From Acidovorax sp. MR-S7 (GTDB lineage Bacteria > Pseudomonadota > Gammaproteobacteria > Burkholderiales > Burkholderiaceae_C): a DNA stretch of 64,000 nucleotides. Where the stretch lies: positions 1 to 64,000 of the forward strand of contig NZ_DF238912.1 in assembly GCF_000400995.2 (NCBI RefSeq), given 5' to 3'. Positions 24,064 through 33,127 of the stretch are shown here, piece by piece. Both the position numbers and the translations under genes were made by a program. Under the pieces are notes generated by a model that was given only the letters and a program-made list of their open reading frames with translations, was not told the origin of the DNA and ran no database searches. Within the stretch, counting starts at the first letter, position 1; each line of letters begins with the position of its first letter.

Positions 24064-25472
24064 GGCAGGCGTGCGAGGGATGCGTGGCCGCCCGATGCCA
24101 GCGCGCGCGCGATGGCCGCGTGGTCGGTCTTGCCGCTCGCGGTCTGCGGCCACGGGCCCCGCCACAGCCACCAATGGCGTGGCGTCTTGAAGGGTTCGAG
24201 CCGCTCGCGGCACCACGCGGCCAGCAGCGGTGCCGGGGGCGGCTCGCCCGGGCATTGCAGTACCGCGTGCACAGCCATGCCGCGCAGTGCGTCGGGCAGG
24301 CCGTGCAGGCTGGCCTGGACCACGGCCGGGTGGGCCGCGAGGCAGGTTTCGATTTCCTCGGGGAACAGGTTCTTGCCCTGCGTGACCACCATGCGGCTTT
24401 CGCGCCCGCACAGGTGCAGCAGGCCGGACGCGTCCAGGAAGCCCACGTCGCGCACCGAGAGCCAGTCGCCTTCGCGCAGCGCGGCCGTGCCGTCTGCCAG
24501 GTTCACGTAGCCGGTGAACAGCATGGGGCTACGCACCCAGATCAGCCCGGTTTCGCCACGGGGGAGCGGGGCAGTGCCGGGATGGGGGCCGATGTGCAGG
24601 GCCACGTTGCTGAAGGCGCGCCCCACGGCCTGCGTGGGGGCCTGCGCGTCGGCGTCCATCCAGGCGATGTAGCTGGCTTCGGAGGCGCCGTAGAACTCCA
24701 CGATGCGCGCGCGCGGAAAGAGCCGCCGCAGCTCGGGCGTGCGCTCGCGCATCCAGCGCGCGCCGCTGATCAGCACCAGCCGCACGCCCTCGATGGGCGC
24801 GAGCCGCCTGCGCTGCGCCCATTGCAGCATCAGCACGAGCTGGCTGGGCACGGCCACGAGCAGCGGCGTGCCGCCCGCGGCCAGCGTGGCGAGCGCGCGC
24901 GGCGCGGAAAAGCGCTCCTGGACCTCGGCGCCCGCCCCGCTCCACAGGCCCAGCAGTGCGCCGAAGAGGAACAGCGAGTGCGACATGCGCCCGGGCGCCA
25001 GCACGCGCGTGGCGGCGTCGAGGCCGAAGTCGCGCAGCGTCACGGCGAAGCTCTCGGCCCAGGAGCGGTGGTTGCGCTCGAAGCCCTTGGGCAGGCCCGT
25101 GCTGCCCGACGTGAAGCCGACGTAGAACGGCGTTTCGGGTGCGGGCGGCGCACCCGTGTGCGCCCGTGCGGGCAGTTTCGCGGCGATGGCCTGGGCCACG
25201 GTGGCGGGCCAGTCGGCATCGCCCATGGCGGCGCAGCGGCCGCTGGCGATTACGGCGAGGAAGTCCACCACGCGCTCCAGCGTGCCGCCTTCGCCTTCGA
25301 GCAGCACCGTGGCCGGAGCGCCCTGCGCATCCAGGCGCGCGGCGCGCTCCTGCACCAGCGCGTGCAGCGCGGCGAAGGTGAGGTGCCGCTCGCCATTGGC
25401 CAGCGCCACGGCTGCGGGGCGCTCGTGCGCCCAGCGGGCCAGCGGGGCATGCACGAGGCGTTCGTCCGCCAT
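24060..25472 (-). CDS. AMP-binding acyl-CoA ligase, YhfT-like
   Basis: A 470-aa ANL-superfamily enzyme that would activate a carboxylic acid to acyl-AMP and then acyl-CoA. The phosphate loop TSGSTGLPKG is at residues 121-130, followed by FYGASEASY (A5) and DVGFLDASGLLHLCGR (A7/A8). The C-terminal lysine box PQTASGKTDH is also present. At 470 aa it is shorter than most fatty-acyl ligases, about the size of YhfT. ATG 25472 is 2 bases past the bioY stop, so translation is probably coupled. The substrate, possibly pimelate or a similar acid, is a guess from context. Confidence 0.85.
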   Translation of the reverse strand: MADERLVHAPLARWAHERPAAVALANGERHLTFAALHALVQERAARLDAQGAPATVLLEGEGGTLERVVDFLAVIASGRCAAMGDADWPATVAQAIAAKLPARAHTGAPPAPETPFYVGFTSGSTGLPKGFERNHRSWAESFAVTLRDFGLDAATRVLAPGRMSHSLFLFGALLGLWSGAGAEVQERFSAPRALATLAAGGTPLLVAVPSQLVLMLQWAQRRRLAPIEGVRLVLISGARWMRERTPELRRLFPRARIVEFYGASEASYIAWMDADAQAPTQAVGRAFSNVALHIGPHPGTAPLPRGETGLIWVRSPMLFTGYVNLADGTAALREGDWLSVRDVGFLDASGLLHLCGRESRMVVTQGKNLFPEEIETCLAAHPAVVQASLHGLPDALRGMAVHAVLQCPGEPPPAPLLAAWCRERLEPFKTPRHWWLWRGPWPQTASGKTDHAAIARALASGGHASLARLP

Positions 25473-25474
25473 GC

Positions 25475-26059
25475 TCAACGCGCGCGGTTGCCGAAGGGCC
25501 AGTCCGGCAATGCCTTGGCCACCGTGTGCACCACGAGCGCGCACAACACGCACTTGACGAGGTCGCCCGGCACGAAGGCCAGGTCCACCATGAAGGCCTG
25601 CGCCAGCGGCATCTGCGCCACCAGCACCAGCCCGGCGATGCCCATGGCGTGCAGGCACACCAGCCCGCCGAGCACCGACGCCACGAAGGCCGACAGCGCC
25701 GTGCGCAGCGGCGTGGCGTGCGGCAGCAGGCCCATCACGGCGCCTGTCACGCCTGCGGCCACGCCGTAGCCCAGCAGGTAGCCCGCCGAGGGCGCCATGA
25801 ACACGCCCAGCCCGCCGCGCCCGCCCGCGAGCAGCGGCAACCCCGCCGCCACCGCGACGAGAAACAGGGCCATGGACTGAAAGCCCTGCCGCGCGCCCAG
25901 CAGGCAGCCCGCGAGCATCACGCCGAGCGACTGGATGGTGATGGGCACGCCCAGCGGCAGGTCGATCTTGGGGATCAGCCCCATGACGGCCATCAGGGCG
26001 GCGAACAGCGCGACCAGCGCCATGGAGTGCGAGTGCGTGCGGGTGGCGGCAGCAGGCAT
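25475..26059 (-). CDS. bioY: Biotin ECF transporter substrate-binding protein BioY
   Basis: A 194-aa integral membrane S component with about six hydrophobic segments. It carries the BioY family signature around IDLPLGVPITIQSLGVMLAGCLLG near residues 30-55 and GLPLLAGGRGGLGVFMAPSAGYLLGY further on. With the BioN energy-coupling protein and BioM ATPase encoded directly upstream it would form the BioMNY biotin importer. The start at MPAAATRTHSHS was chosen because the membrane region begins right after it. Confidence 0.93.
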   Translation of the reverse strand: MPAAATRTHSHSMALVALFAALMAVMGLIPKIDLPLGVPITIQSLGVMLAGCLLGARQGFQSMALFLVAVAAGLPLLAGGRGGLGVFMAPSAGYLLGYGVAAGVTGAVMGLLPHATPLRTALSAFVASVLGGLVCLHAMGIAGLVLVAQMPLAQAFMVDLAFVPGDLVKCVLCALVVHTVAKALPDWPFGNRAR

Positions 26060-26087
26060 GTGTGAAGCGTCCTGTGTAAGAAAAAAA

Positions 26088-26681
26088 CTAACCGCCCAGC
26101 CGGGCGTCGATGGCATCGGCCACGCGGCGCGCGCTTTGCAGCATCTGCACGGTGAGCGGCGCGATCAGCCGCAGGCCGCCCGTGCGGCCGGTGCGCAGGC
26201 GGTGGGCATCGTCGAGCTTCTTCCACTGCGTGAAGAAGTGTTCGGTGAAGCGCAGCATGAGTGCGAGCTGCAGCGACACGCGCTGCGGCTGCAGGCCCAG
26301 GTGCGCCAGCGGCGCGAGCAGCGCGTCGAGCACCGCCAGCAGATCGGTGGGCCGCGTGGTCACGGTGAGCGCCACGCCCAGGGTCGAGGCGCAGGCCAGC
26401 CGCAGCGCGCTCACGGCGGCCACGTCGGGCCGGCCCGTCCACAGGTGGAAGGCGGCCACCAGCAGCGCCGCGGTCAGCACCGACGCCATGAGCCGGCGCG
26501 CCACGCGCGTGGCCTCCCCCAGGCTGGCCCACAGCAGCAGGCAGCCGCACGCCGCGGCGGCCAGCACCCAGGGGCTGTCCACAAGGAACAGCAGCGTGCC
26601 GAACACGGCCATGCAGGCCAGCTTGAGGCCGGCGGGCCAGGCGTGCAGCCACGCAGGTTGTGCGCTGTAGAGGCTGCCCAT
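26088..26681 (-). CDS. bioN: ECF transporter transmembrane protein BioN
   Basis: A 197-aa T component of an energy-coupling-factor transporter. It has four or five hydrophobic segments in the first 110 residues and a cytoplasmic coupling helix with the pattern ARRVADAIDAR near the C-terminus, which contacts the ATPase. The ATG at 26681 overlaps the bioM stop (TGATG); a GTG one codon earlier is possible. Linkage to bioM and bioY identifies it as BioN. Confidence 0.88.
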   Translation of the reverse strand: MGSLYSAQPAWLHAWPAGLKLACMAVFGTLLFLVDSPWVLAAAACGCLLLWASLGEATRVARRLMASVLTAALLVAAFHLWTGRPDVAAVSALRLACASTLGVALTVTTRPTDLLAVLDALLAPLAHLGLQPQRVSLQLALMLRFTEHFFTQWKKLDDAHRLRTGRTGGLRLIAPLTVQMLQSARRVADAIDARLGG

Positions 26682-27424
26682 CACGCCTCCTTCCTGCGCG
26701 CTGCCACTTCGGCCGCCACGGCGGCCTCGTAGGCGGCGCAGACCTCGCGCCCCGGCCCGTCGGCCTGCACGCGGCCCTGTTCCAGCCAGAGCACGCGCGG
26801 GTAGTGGCGCACGTGCTCCAGTACATGGGTGGAGACCAGCACCTGCTGCGCGCAGGCGCCGATCTCATCGGCCAGCCGCGCCTGGCCGGGCAAGTCCAGG
26901 CTGGCATAGGGCTCGTCCAGCAGCAGCGTGCGCGGCCCCGCGATCAGCAGCGCCAGCCAGCACACCTGCTGGCGCTGGCCCTGGCTCAATGCACCCACGG
27001 CGCGCGGAGCCCAATCCTGCAGGCCGCGCGCGGCCAGAAAGGCGCGTGCCTGCGCGAGCGTCTCGCGCTTCGGGGCGCCGCGGGGCTGCAGGCCCAATGC
27101 CAGTTCCTCTTCCACCGTGGGAAAGAGGATCTGGTCGTCCGGGTTCTGGAACATCATGCCCACGCGCCGTGCGCGGGGCCCGCCCGGCGGCAGGGTGTGC
27201 AGGTCCTGCCCCTGCGAAAGCACCTGTCCTGCCTCCGGCGCGTCCAGCCCGCACAGCAGGCGCAGCAGGCTGGTCTTGCCCGCGCCGTTGTGGCCGATGA
27301 GGCCGATGCGCTCGCCGTCCAGCCGCAGGTCCAGGCCATCGAACACCTGTGTGGCTCCGCGGCGCAGGCGTACGCGCTGCACTTCGAGCAGTGCAGTCGT
27401 GGAGGCGGCGGCCGGGCAGTCCAT
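26681..27424 (-). CDS. bioM: ECF transporter ATP-binding protein BioM
   Basis: An ABC ATPase of the CbiO/BioM type. It has Walker A GHNGAGKTS, the Q loop MFQNPDDQ, the signature LSQGQRQQ, Walker B TLLLDEP and the His switch STHV. I take the ATG at 27424 (247 aa) because a plausible promoter with -10 TAAAAT at 27453-27458 would leave the two upstream ATGs at 27454 and 27469 out of the transcript. The longest frame is 262 aa. It is the first gene of a six-gene minus-strand operon. Confidence 0.9.
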   Translation of the reverse strand: MDCPAAASTTALLEVQRVRLRRGATQVFDGLDLRLDGERIGLIGHNGAGKTSLLRLLCGLDAPEAGQVLSQGQDLHTLPPGGPRARRVGMMFQNPDDQILFPTVEEELALGLQPRGAPKRETLAQARAFLAARGLQDWAPRAVGALSQGQRQQVCWLALLIAGPRTLLLDEPYASLDLPGQARLADEIGACAQQVLVSTHVLEHVRHYPRVLWLEQGRVQADGPGREVCAAYEAAVAAEVAARRKEA

Positions 27425-27740
27425 GGCGATAGGTCGTGTCAGATCGAAATGCATTTTATGCACACGCATCTTTCTGCAAAAGACGTTCTTCTTTCATTAA
27501 ATGTGGAAAAACGAGTGTATTCATCCTGCCGTATCTACGCGCAAAATGGGCCCGGTTTGGCGTCTGTTTGCCTGCAACTGCTGCACGTTGCTGAAAGTGC
27601 CGTTTTCTTGCCGCCTTCTCGTGGCAATCTGTCGTCTTTTCTCTGCATTGGCTCGGGCACAATGGGCTGCAATCCGCTACGTATGCCTGCTTTGCGGGGT
27701 GTGCAGCGGTTTCCTTTACTGAACTGCGTGGGAGAAACAC
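27425..27740. other. Intergenic region between bioM and the sugar dehydrogenase gene
   Basis: A 316-base divergent region, more AT-rich than its neighbours. It holds the putative bioM promoter near one end and a GGGAGAAA ribosome site at about 27730 for the downstream gene. A short reading frame at 27501-27722 has no start-site support or recognisable family. No repeat is seen. The promoter of the dehydrogenase gene could not be placed. Confidence 0.5.
27450..27480 (-). promoter_or_regulatory. Putative promoter of the bioMNY operon with palindrome
   Basis: On the minus strand TTTGCA and TAAAAT (27453-27458) are 16 bases apart. The -10 is covered by the perfect palindrome TGCAT-TTT-ATGCA (27450-27462), a candidate operator. 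I do not see a classic BirA or BioR site. Confidence 0.4.
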
Positions 27741-28976
27741 ATGCGGCCACCGTCCCTGAAGCGAATCCGCCATTTCCTCCCCGTCCCGTGCGTGCGCATG
27801 GCTGCGGCGGCTGCCGTGCTGCTGGGTGCCACGGGGGTGGGGCATGCGCTGGATTTCAATGCCCGCCCGCCGAATGCGCCGGACCAGCGCCCGGCCTTCA
27901 AGGGCCAGACGCGGGCGCCCGCCATCGATGAGAGCGTCCGGCTGCACACGCAGATCGTCGCGCGGGGCTTGGTCCATCCCTGGGGGATGGAGCAGCTCCC
28001 CGATGGCCGTTGGCTGGTGACGGAGCGCCCGGGGCGGCTGCGCCTGGTCTCCGCCGATGGAACGGTGTCTGATCCGGTGGCCGGCCTGCCGCCCGTGGAC
28101 GCGCGGGGGCAGGGCGGCTTGCTGGATGTGGCGGTCGGCAGGGACTTCGCCCGGACGCGCCAGGTCTGGTGGAGCTACGCCGAGCCCCGGGGCGAGGGGC
28201 GCAACGCGACCGCGGTGGCCACGGGCATCCTGTCCGAGGACGGTCGCCAGCTCACGCAGGTGCGTGTGGTCTTCCAGCAGCAGCCCGCGTGGAGTTCCAC
28301 GGCCCATTTCGGCTCGCGGCTGGTGTTCGGCCGCGACGGCATGCTGTTCGTGACCACCGGCGACCGCTCCCTGCCGCAGCCGCGCGTGCTGGCGCAGGAC
28401 GTCGGCACCCATCTCGGCAAGGTGCTGCGCATCGATCCGCAGGGCGGCGCAGCGCAGGGCAATCCCTCCCTGCAGGGTGGGCGGCCCGAGGTCTGGTCGT
28501 ATGGGCACCGCAACCTGCAGTCGGCCGCGCTGGATGCCGACGGCAACCTCTGGACGGCGGAGCATGGCCCGCGCGGAGGGGATGAATTGAACCGGCCGCA
28601 GGCCGGTTTGAACTATGGCTGGCCGGTGATCACCTATGGCCTGGACTACAGCGGCCGCCCCATCGGCGAAGGGGTGACCACCCGGGAGGGCATGGAGCAG
28701 CCCGTCTACTACTGGGATCCGGTGATCGCGCCCGGCGGCATGGCCTTCTACCAGGGCGGCTTGTTTGCCGGATGGCAGGGCGATCTGCTGATCGGGGGGC
28801 TGGCCAGCCAGGCGCTGGTGCGGCTGAAGCTGGCCGGTGGGCGTGTGGTGGGAGAGGCCCGGTGCCTGCAGGGGCAGGGCCGCATCCGGGACGTCGCCGT
28901 CGCCCGGGACGGCGCGATCATGGTGCTGACCGATGCCCCGGATGGGGCCCTGGTGCGCGTGACGCCCGCGCGCTGA
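27741..28976 (+). CDS. PQQ-dependent aldose sugar dehydrogenase family, secreted
   Basis: A 411-aa six-bladed beta-propeller protein of the soluble glucose/sorbosone dehydrogenase family (YliI/Asd type). An N-terminal hydrophobic signal (about residues 15-35) indicates export. Hallmarks are LVHPWGMEQLPDGRWLVTERPGRL, GGLLDVAV, a YGHRNLQS box, the AEHGPRGGDELN metal/PQQ site and LNYGWPVITYG. Relatives oxidise aldose sugars with PQQ in the periplasm. No PQQ synthesis genes are visible here. A GGGAGAAA ribosome site precedes the ATG. Confidence 0.88.
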   Translation: MRPPSLKRIRHFLPVPCVRMAAAAAVLLGATGVGHALDFNARPPNAPDQRPAFKGQTRAPAIDESVRLHTQIVARGLVHPWGMEQLPDGRWLVTERPGRLRLVSADGTVSDPVAGLPPVDARGQGGLLDVAVGRDFARTRQVWWSYAEPRGEGRNATAVATGILSEDGRQLTQVRVVFQQQPAWSSTAHFGSRLVFGRDGMLFVTTGDRSLPQPRVLAQDVGTHLGKVLRIDPQGGAAQGNPSLQGGRPEVWSYGHRNLQSAALDADGNLWTAEHGPRGGDELNRPQAGLNYGWPVITYGLDYSGRPIGEGVTTREGMEQPVYYWDPVIAPGGMAFYQGGLFAGWQGDLLIGGLASQALVRLKLAGGRVVGEARCLQGQGRIRDVAVARDGAIMVLTDAPDGALVRVTPAR

Positions 28977-28985
28977 GCCGCCTGG

Positions 28986-29666
<681 letters not shown>

Positions 29667-29760
29667 TCAGTGGGCACGCGACCGCGCCGGAGGGGGTGCG
29701 TGCCTTATTTGTTGCATTCGAGCATAGCACGCGATCCCTGCGCGAGCCTGACGTGCCTCC

Positions 29761-30537
29761 TCAGGCTACAAGCAGGGCGCGCACGCGCTCCAGGTCGGCG
29801 GGCGTGTCCACGCCGGGGCCGGGGGCGTGGGACGTGACGTGCACGGCGATGCGGTGGCCGTGCCAGAGCGCGCGCAGCTGCTCCAGCGATTCCAGCGCCT
29901 CGGTGGGCGCGGGCGGCAGTTGCGGAAAGCGGCGCAGGAAGCCCACGCGGTAGCTGTAGATGCCGATGTGGCGCAGCGGTGCGAGGCCCTGGGCGCGGGG
30001 CTCGCGCCACCAGGCGCTGCCCAGCGCGGCGTCGCGCGCATGGGGGATGGGCGCGCGGCTGAAGTAGTGGGCGAACCCCTGGGCGTCAAGCACCGTCTTC
30101 ACCACGTTGGGGTTGGCGAAGTCGTCCACGCTGTCGATGGGGTGGGCGGCGGTGCCCATGGCCGCCTGCGGCCTGGCTTGCAGCAGGGCGGCGACGGCGT
30201 CGATGAGGCGCGGGTCGATCAGCGGCTCGTCGCCCTGCACGTTGACCACGATGTCGCCGTCGTCCAGGCCCAGCAGCTCGCAGGCCTCGGCCAGGCGGTC
30301 GCTGCCGCTCGGGTGGTCGCTGCGGGTGAGCAGGGCCTGCACGCCGTGGGCCTGGCAGGCCTGCACGATGCGCGCGTCGTCGGCGGCCACCACGCAGCGC
30401 GCGGCCGCGCTCTCGGCCGCGCGGCGCGCCACGCGCACCACCATGGGCAGGCCGGCGATGTCCGCCAGGGGCTTGTCGGGCAGGCGCGTGGAGGCCAGGC
30501 GCGCCGGAATCAGCACCGTGAAGGGTGCCGTGCTCAC
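29761..30537 (-). CDS. kdsB: 3-deoxy-manno-octulosonate cytidylyltransferase
   Basis: Activates KDO with CTP for lipopolysaccharide inner-core synthesis. The 258-aa protein begins [22 protein letters not shown], the nucleotide-binding signature, and contains [10 protein letters not shown] and [12 protein letters not shown]. It starts with GTG, which overlaps the stop of the Trm112-like gene, so the two are probably translated together. Confidence 0.97.
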   Translation of the reverse strand: MSTAPFTVLIPARLASTRLPDKPLADIAGLPMVVRVARRAAESAAARCVVAADDARIVQACQAHGVQALLTRSDHPSGSDRLAEACELLGLDDGDIVVNVQGDEPLIDPRLIDAVAALLQARPQAAMGTAAHPIDSVDDFANPNVVKTVLDAQGFAHYFSRAPIPHARDAALGSAWWREPRAQGLAPLRHIGIYSYRVGFLRRFPQLPPAPTEALESLEQLRALWHGHRIAVHVTSHAPGPGVDTPADLERVRALLVA

Positions 30538-30716
30538 TGCCCCAGCTCCGCGTCGGTCAGCGTGCGGGCTTCGGTTTCCAGCAGCACGGGGATGCCGTCG
30601 CGCACGGGGTAGGCCAGGCGCGCGCTGCGCGAGACGAGTTCCTGGCGCTCGCGGTCGTAGGTGAGGGGGCCCTTGGTGACGGGGCAGACCAGCAGTTCGA
30701 GCAGTTTGGGGTCCAT
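30534..30716 (-). CDS. Trm112-family small protein
   Basis: A 60-aa protein of the Trm112/YcaR family, [14 protein letters not shown] at the N-terminus and an [17 protein letters not shown] core. Most of the zinc-binding Cys of eukaryotic Trm112 are lost. It is nearly always found between lpxK and kdsB in proteobacteria. The exact role is unknown; eukaryotic relatives activate methyltransferases. Confidence 0.93.
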   Translation of the reverse strand: MDPKLLELLVCPVTKGPLTYDRERQELVSRSARLAYPVRDGIPVLLETEARTLTDAELGQ

Positions 30717-30727
30717 GGCGGTGATCC

Positions 30728-31723
30728 TCAATGGGACAGGGATGATAGGCGCGCGTCCAGCGCGTCGAAGAAGGCGGGCGGTATCTGCACGGCCAGGGGC
30801 ACGGCCAGCGCGTCGGGGTGCGCGGGCCAGAGCTTGGTGGCGTCTTTTTCGGTGCAAATCAGCCTCAGGCGCTTGTCTGGCAAGCGCTGCCAGCTAGAAA
30901 AATCATAGTGATCGGGCAGGGCTTCCTCCCGCTCGGGCGCCAGGCCTCGCGCGCGCAGCATGGCGAAGAAGTCCTGCGGGCGGGCGATGGCCGCCACGGC
31001 GTGCAGCGGCTGGCCGCGCAGCGCGGCCAGGGGCACGCGGGCGCCGGTGGCGTCCACGGCCTCGGGGGCCAGCGTGCGTGCCAGCGGGTACTGCGGCGCG
31101 GGGCTACCCGGCGCGGGGCCGGCATGCAGCACCAGGTCCACCGCGCGCGGCCAGGGCTCGCGCAGGGGGCCGGCGGGCAGCAGGAAGCCGTTGCCGATGC
31201 CCTCGTCGTTGAACACGCAGATCTCCACGTCGCGCGCCAGGGCCAGGTGCTGCAGGCCGTCGTCGCAGACGATCACGTCGATGGCGGGGTGGGCGGCGAG
31301 CAGTGCGCGGCCGGCGTCAAGGCGGCGGCGGGCCACGAAGACCGGTGCGCCGGTGGCGCGGGCGATCAGCGCGGGCTCGTCGCCCACTTCCGCGGCGCTG
31401 CTGCCGGGCAGGGCCTCGCGGCAGTCCTGCGTGCGGCGGCCGTAGCCGCGCGAGATGACGCCCGGGCGCCAGCCGCGCGCCTGCAGGTGGCGCACCACGG
31501 CAAGGGTGACGGGGGTCTTGCCCGCGCCGCCGGCGATCACGTTGCCCACGACGATGACCGGCACCGGCAGGCGCTCGCTGCGCAGGAGGCCCCGGCGGTA
31601 GAGCTGGCGGCGCAGCGCGGAGAGGGCGCCGTAGGGCAGCGACAGCGGCCAGAGCAGCCAGGCCAGCGGGCCCCGGCCCTGCCAGGCGCGGCGCAGGCGC
31701 TGCGCGGCGGCCATGCGTGTCAC
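30728..31723 (-). CDS. lpxK: Tetraacyldisaccharide 4'-kinase
   Basis: An inner-membrane kinase that phosphorylates the lipid A disaccharide at the 4' position. The 331-aa protein has an N-terminal hydrophobic helix and Walker [31 protein letters not shown] and [10 protein letters not shown] follow near the C-terminus. The GTG at 31723 overlaps the exbD stop; an ATG at 31714 is the alternative. A copy of the dispersed palindromic repeat (30856-30911) encodes the stretch around [16 protein letters not shown] in frame, just before the TEKDA motif. Confidence 0.95.
   Translation of the reverse strand: MTRMAAAQRLRRAWQGRGPLAWLLWPLSLPYGALSALRRQLYRRGLLRSERLPVPVIVVGNVIAGGAGKTPVTLAVVRHLQARGWRPGVISRGYGRRTQDCREALPGSSAAEVGDEPALIARATGAPVFVARRRLDAGRALLAAHPAIDVIVCDDGLQHLALARDVEICVFNDEGIGNGFLLPAGPLREPWPRAVDLVLHAGPAPGSPAPQYPLARTLAPEAVDATGARVPLAALRGQPLHAVAAIARPQDFFAMLRARGLAPEREEALPDHYDFSSWQRLPDKRLRLICTEKDATKLWPAHPDALAVPLAVQIPPAFFDALDARLSSLSH
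30856..30911. repeat. Dispersed palindromic repeat inside lpxK
   Basis: The core is GCGCTT (30869-30874) and AAGCGC (30882-30887), flanked by AGCCTCAG and CTGCCAGCTAG. The outline is the same as the intergenic copies, and it is open in the lpxK frame. Confidence 0.75.
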
Positions 31724-32145
31724 TTGCCGGCCGAGGCCGGCGTTTGCGTGGCGAAGGTGATCTGCGACAGGCCCACGCGGCGCGCGGCCTCCATCACCGT
31801 GACCACGGCCTGGTGGGGGGCGGAGGCGTCGGCGCTGATGATGACCACGCTCTCGCCCCCGGCCGGGGCGGAGGCCGCAAGGGCGCGGGCCACCAGCTCG
31901 ACGTTCCTGCCCTCCAGCGTGTCCTTGTTCACGGCATAGCGGCCGTTGGCGGCCACGGACACGATGATTTCCTTGGGCCGGTCGCGCAGCTGCTCGGCAT
32001 TGGCCACGGGCAGGGTGAGCTGCAGCTCGGTGAACTTGCTGTAGGTGGTGGTCAGCATCAGGAAGATGAGGATCACCAGCAGCACGTCGATGAACGGGAT
32101 GAGGTTGATCTCCGGCTCATCCTTGGCGCGGGGGCGGAAGTTCAT
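31720..32145 (-). CDS. exbD: ExbD/TolR-family biopolymer transport protein
   Basis: A 141-aa inner-membrane protein with a single membrane segment (about residues 17-37) and a periplasmic domain. The conserved Asp of the proton channel is in [16 protein letters not shown]. With ExbB it forms the proton-driven motor for TonB. It overlaps exbB by four bases upstream and lpxK downstream. This exbB-exbD-lpxK order is common in betaproteobacteria, where a link to lipid transport rather than iron uptake is possible. Confidence 0.92.
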   Translation of the reverse strand: MNFRPRAKDEPEINLIPFIDVLLVILIFLMLTTTYSKFTELQLTLPVANAEQLRDRPKEIIVSVAANGRYAVNKDTLEGRNVELVARALAASAPAGGESVVIISADASAPHQAVVTVMEAARRVGLSQITFATQTPASAGK

Positions 32146-32777
32146 GGCGCCAGGCGCCCCAGGTGGCGCACGAACCGCTCGGCGGCCAGCTCCAGCGTGA
32201 GCAGGTATTCATCCACGCGGCCGCGGAAGTAGCGCCAGAAGATCAGCGCGGGAATGGCGACGATCAGGCCGAACGCGGTGTTGTAGAGCGCGATGGAGAT
32301 GCCGTGCGCCAGTTGCGCAGGGTTGCCGCCGCCCGCGCCCATGCCGCCGGCGCCGCCTTGCGAGCCGAAGATCTCGATCATGCCGATCACCGTGCCCAGC
32401 AGGCCCAGCAGCGGCGCGGCCGATGCGATGGTGCCCAGGGCCGTGAGGTATTTCTCCAGGCGGTGCGCCACGGCGCGGCCCGTGCCTTCCATGGCGGCGC
32501 GCAGGTCGGCCTCGGTGCTGCGGGGGTTGGCCTGGAGCGCGCGCAGGCCGCTGGCCAGCACCTCGCCCAGCGCGGAGTTCTGCGCGAGCTGGTTCACCAC
32601 GTCGGGCGTGGGCACGGAGCGGGAGGACACGGAGATGGCCTCGTCCAGCAGCTTGGGCGGAGCGACGCGGGCCGTCTTGAGGGCCATGAAACGCTCGAAA
32701 ATCAGCGCCAGCGCCACGATGGAGCAGGCAATCAGGGGCCAGATGGGCCAACCGGCGGCTTGTATGATCGACAGCAA
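32142..32777 (-). CDS. exbB: MotA/TolQ/ExbB proton channel family protein
   Basis: A 211-aa membrane protein with three hydrophobic segments (about residues 8-27, 113-140 and 160-180). It carries the family region APLLGLLGTVIGMIEIF followed by the last helix with NTAFGLIVAIPALIFWRYF. It starts with TTG, supported by GGAG about 8 bases upstream; no in-frame ATG covers the first membrane segment. A glycine-rich loop (GGAGGMGAGGG) sits between helices two and three. Confidence 0.9.
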   Translation of the reverse strand: MLSIIQAAGWPIWPLIACSIVALALIFERFMALKTARVAPPKLLDEAISVSSRSVPTPDVVNQLAQNSALGEVLASGLRALQANPRSTEADLRAAMEGTGRAVAHRLEKYLTALGTIASAAPLLGLLGTVIGMIEIFGSQGGAGGMGAGGGNPAQLAHGISIALYNTAFGLIVAIPALIFWRYFRGRVDEYLLTLELAAERFVRHLGRLAP

Positions 32778-33127
32778 TTCTCACTCCGCGCACGATGAAA
32801 GCAGCGGGGGATTATGGCGCAGCTTGCGAAGGCCCCCGCGAGCGCACCGCCCGGCGCCGGCACGCTTGCTGACGGCGGCCTGACTCACATTTTCTGTGGA
32901 TAACTTTGTGGGAAACCGCTTGTACAGACAGCGCCAGGCGGCACCGCTGCGTGGTTTGCTTGGGGTGATGAAAAAATACGCAGCAAAATTTTCATATAAA
33001 TCAATGACTTGCATGTGGATGCGTGATTTGCGGCCGATGCGGCTGTCTTGCTGCAGCGCCGCTCCCGCTGGCGCAGATCTGTGGACTAGTGCGGCCCCCC
33101 CGCCGCGCGCCAGGGCTGGAGCAGCCT
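32778..33127. other. Intergenic region between exbB and xseA with a DnaA-box sequence
   Basis: 350 bases between divergent genes. A perfect consensus DnaA box (TTATCCACA on the minus strand) lies at 32895-32903. A local AT-rich stretch runs over about 32960-33010. GGAG at 33118-33121 is the xseA ribosome site. No second DnaA box of full match is present, so this is not an origin. The promoters of both genes probably lie here, but no pair is convincing. Confidence 0.55.

Noticed and set aside
27501-27722. Possible small gene in the bioM upstream region
   Set aside because: No ribosome site, no recognisable family, and it overlaps the expected promoter region of two divergent genes.
32778-33127. 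Replication origin near the DnaA box
   Set aside because: Only one full box, no dnaA or rnpA-rpmH neighbours, and no cluster of boxes.
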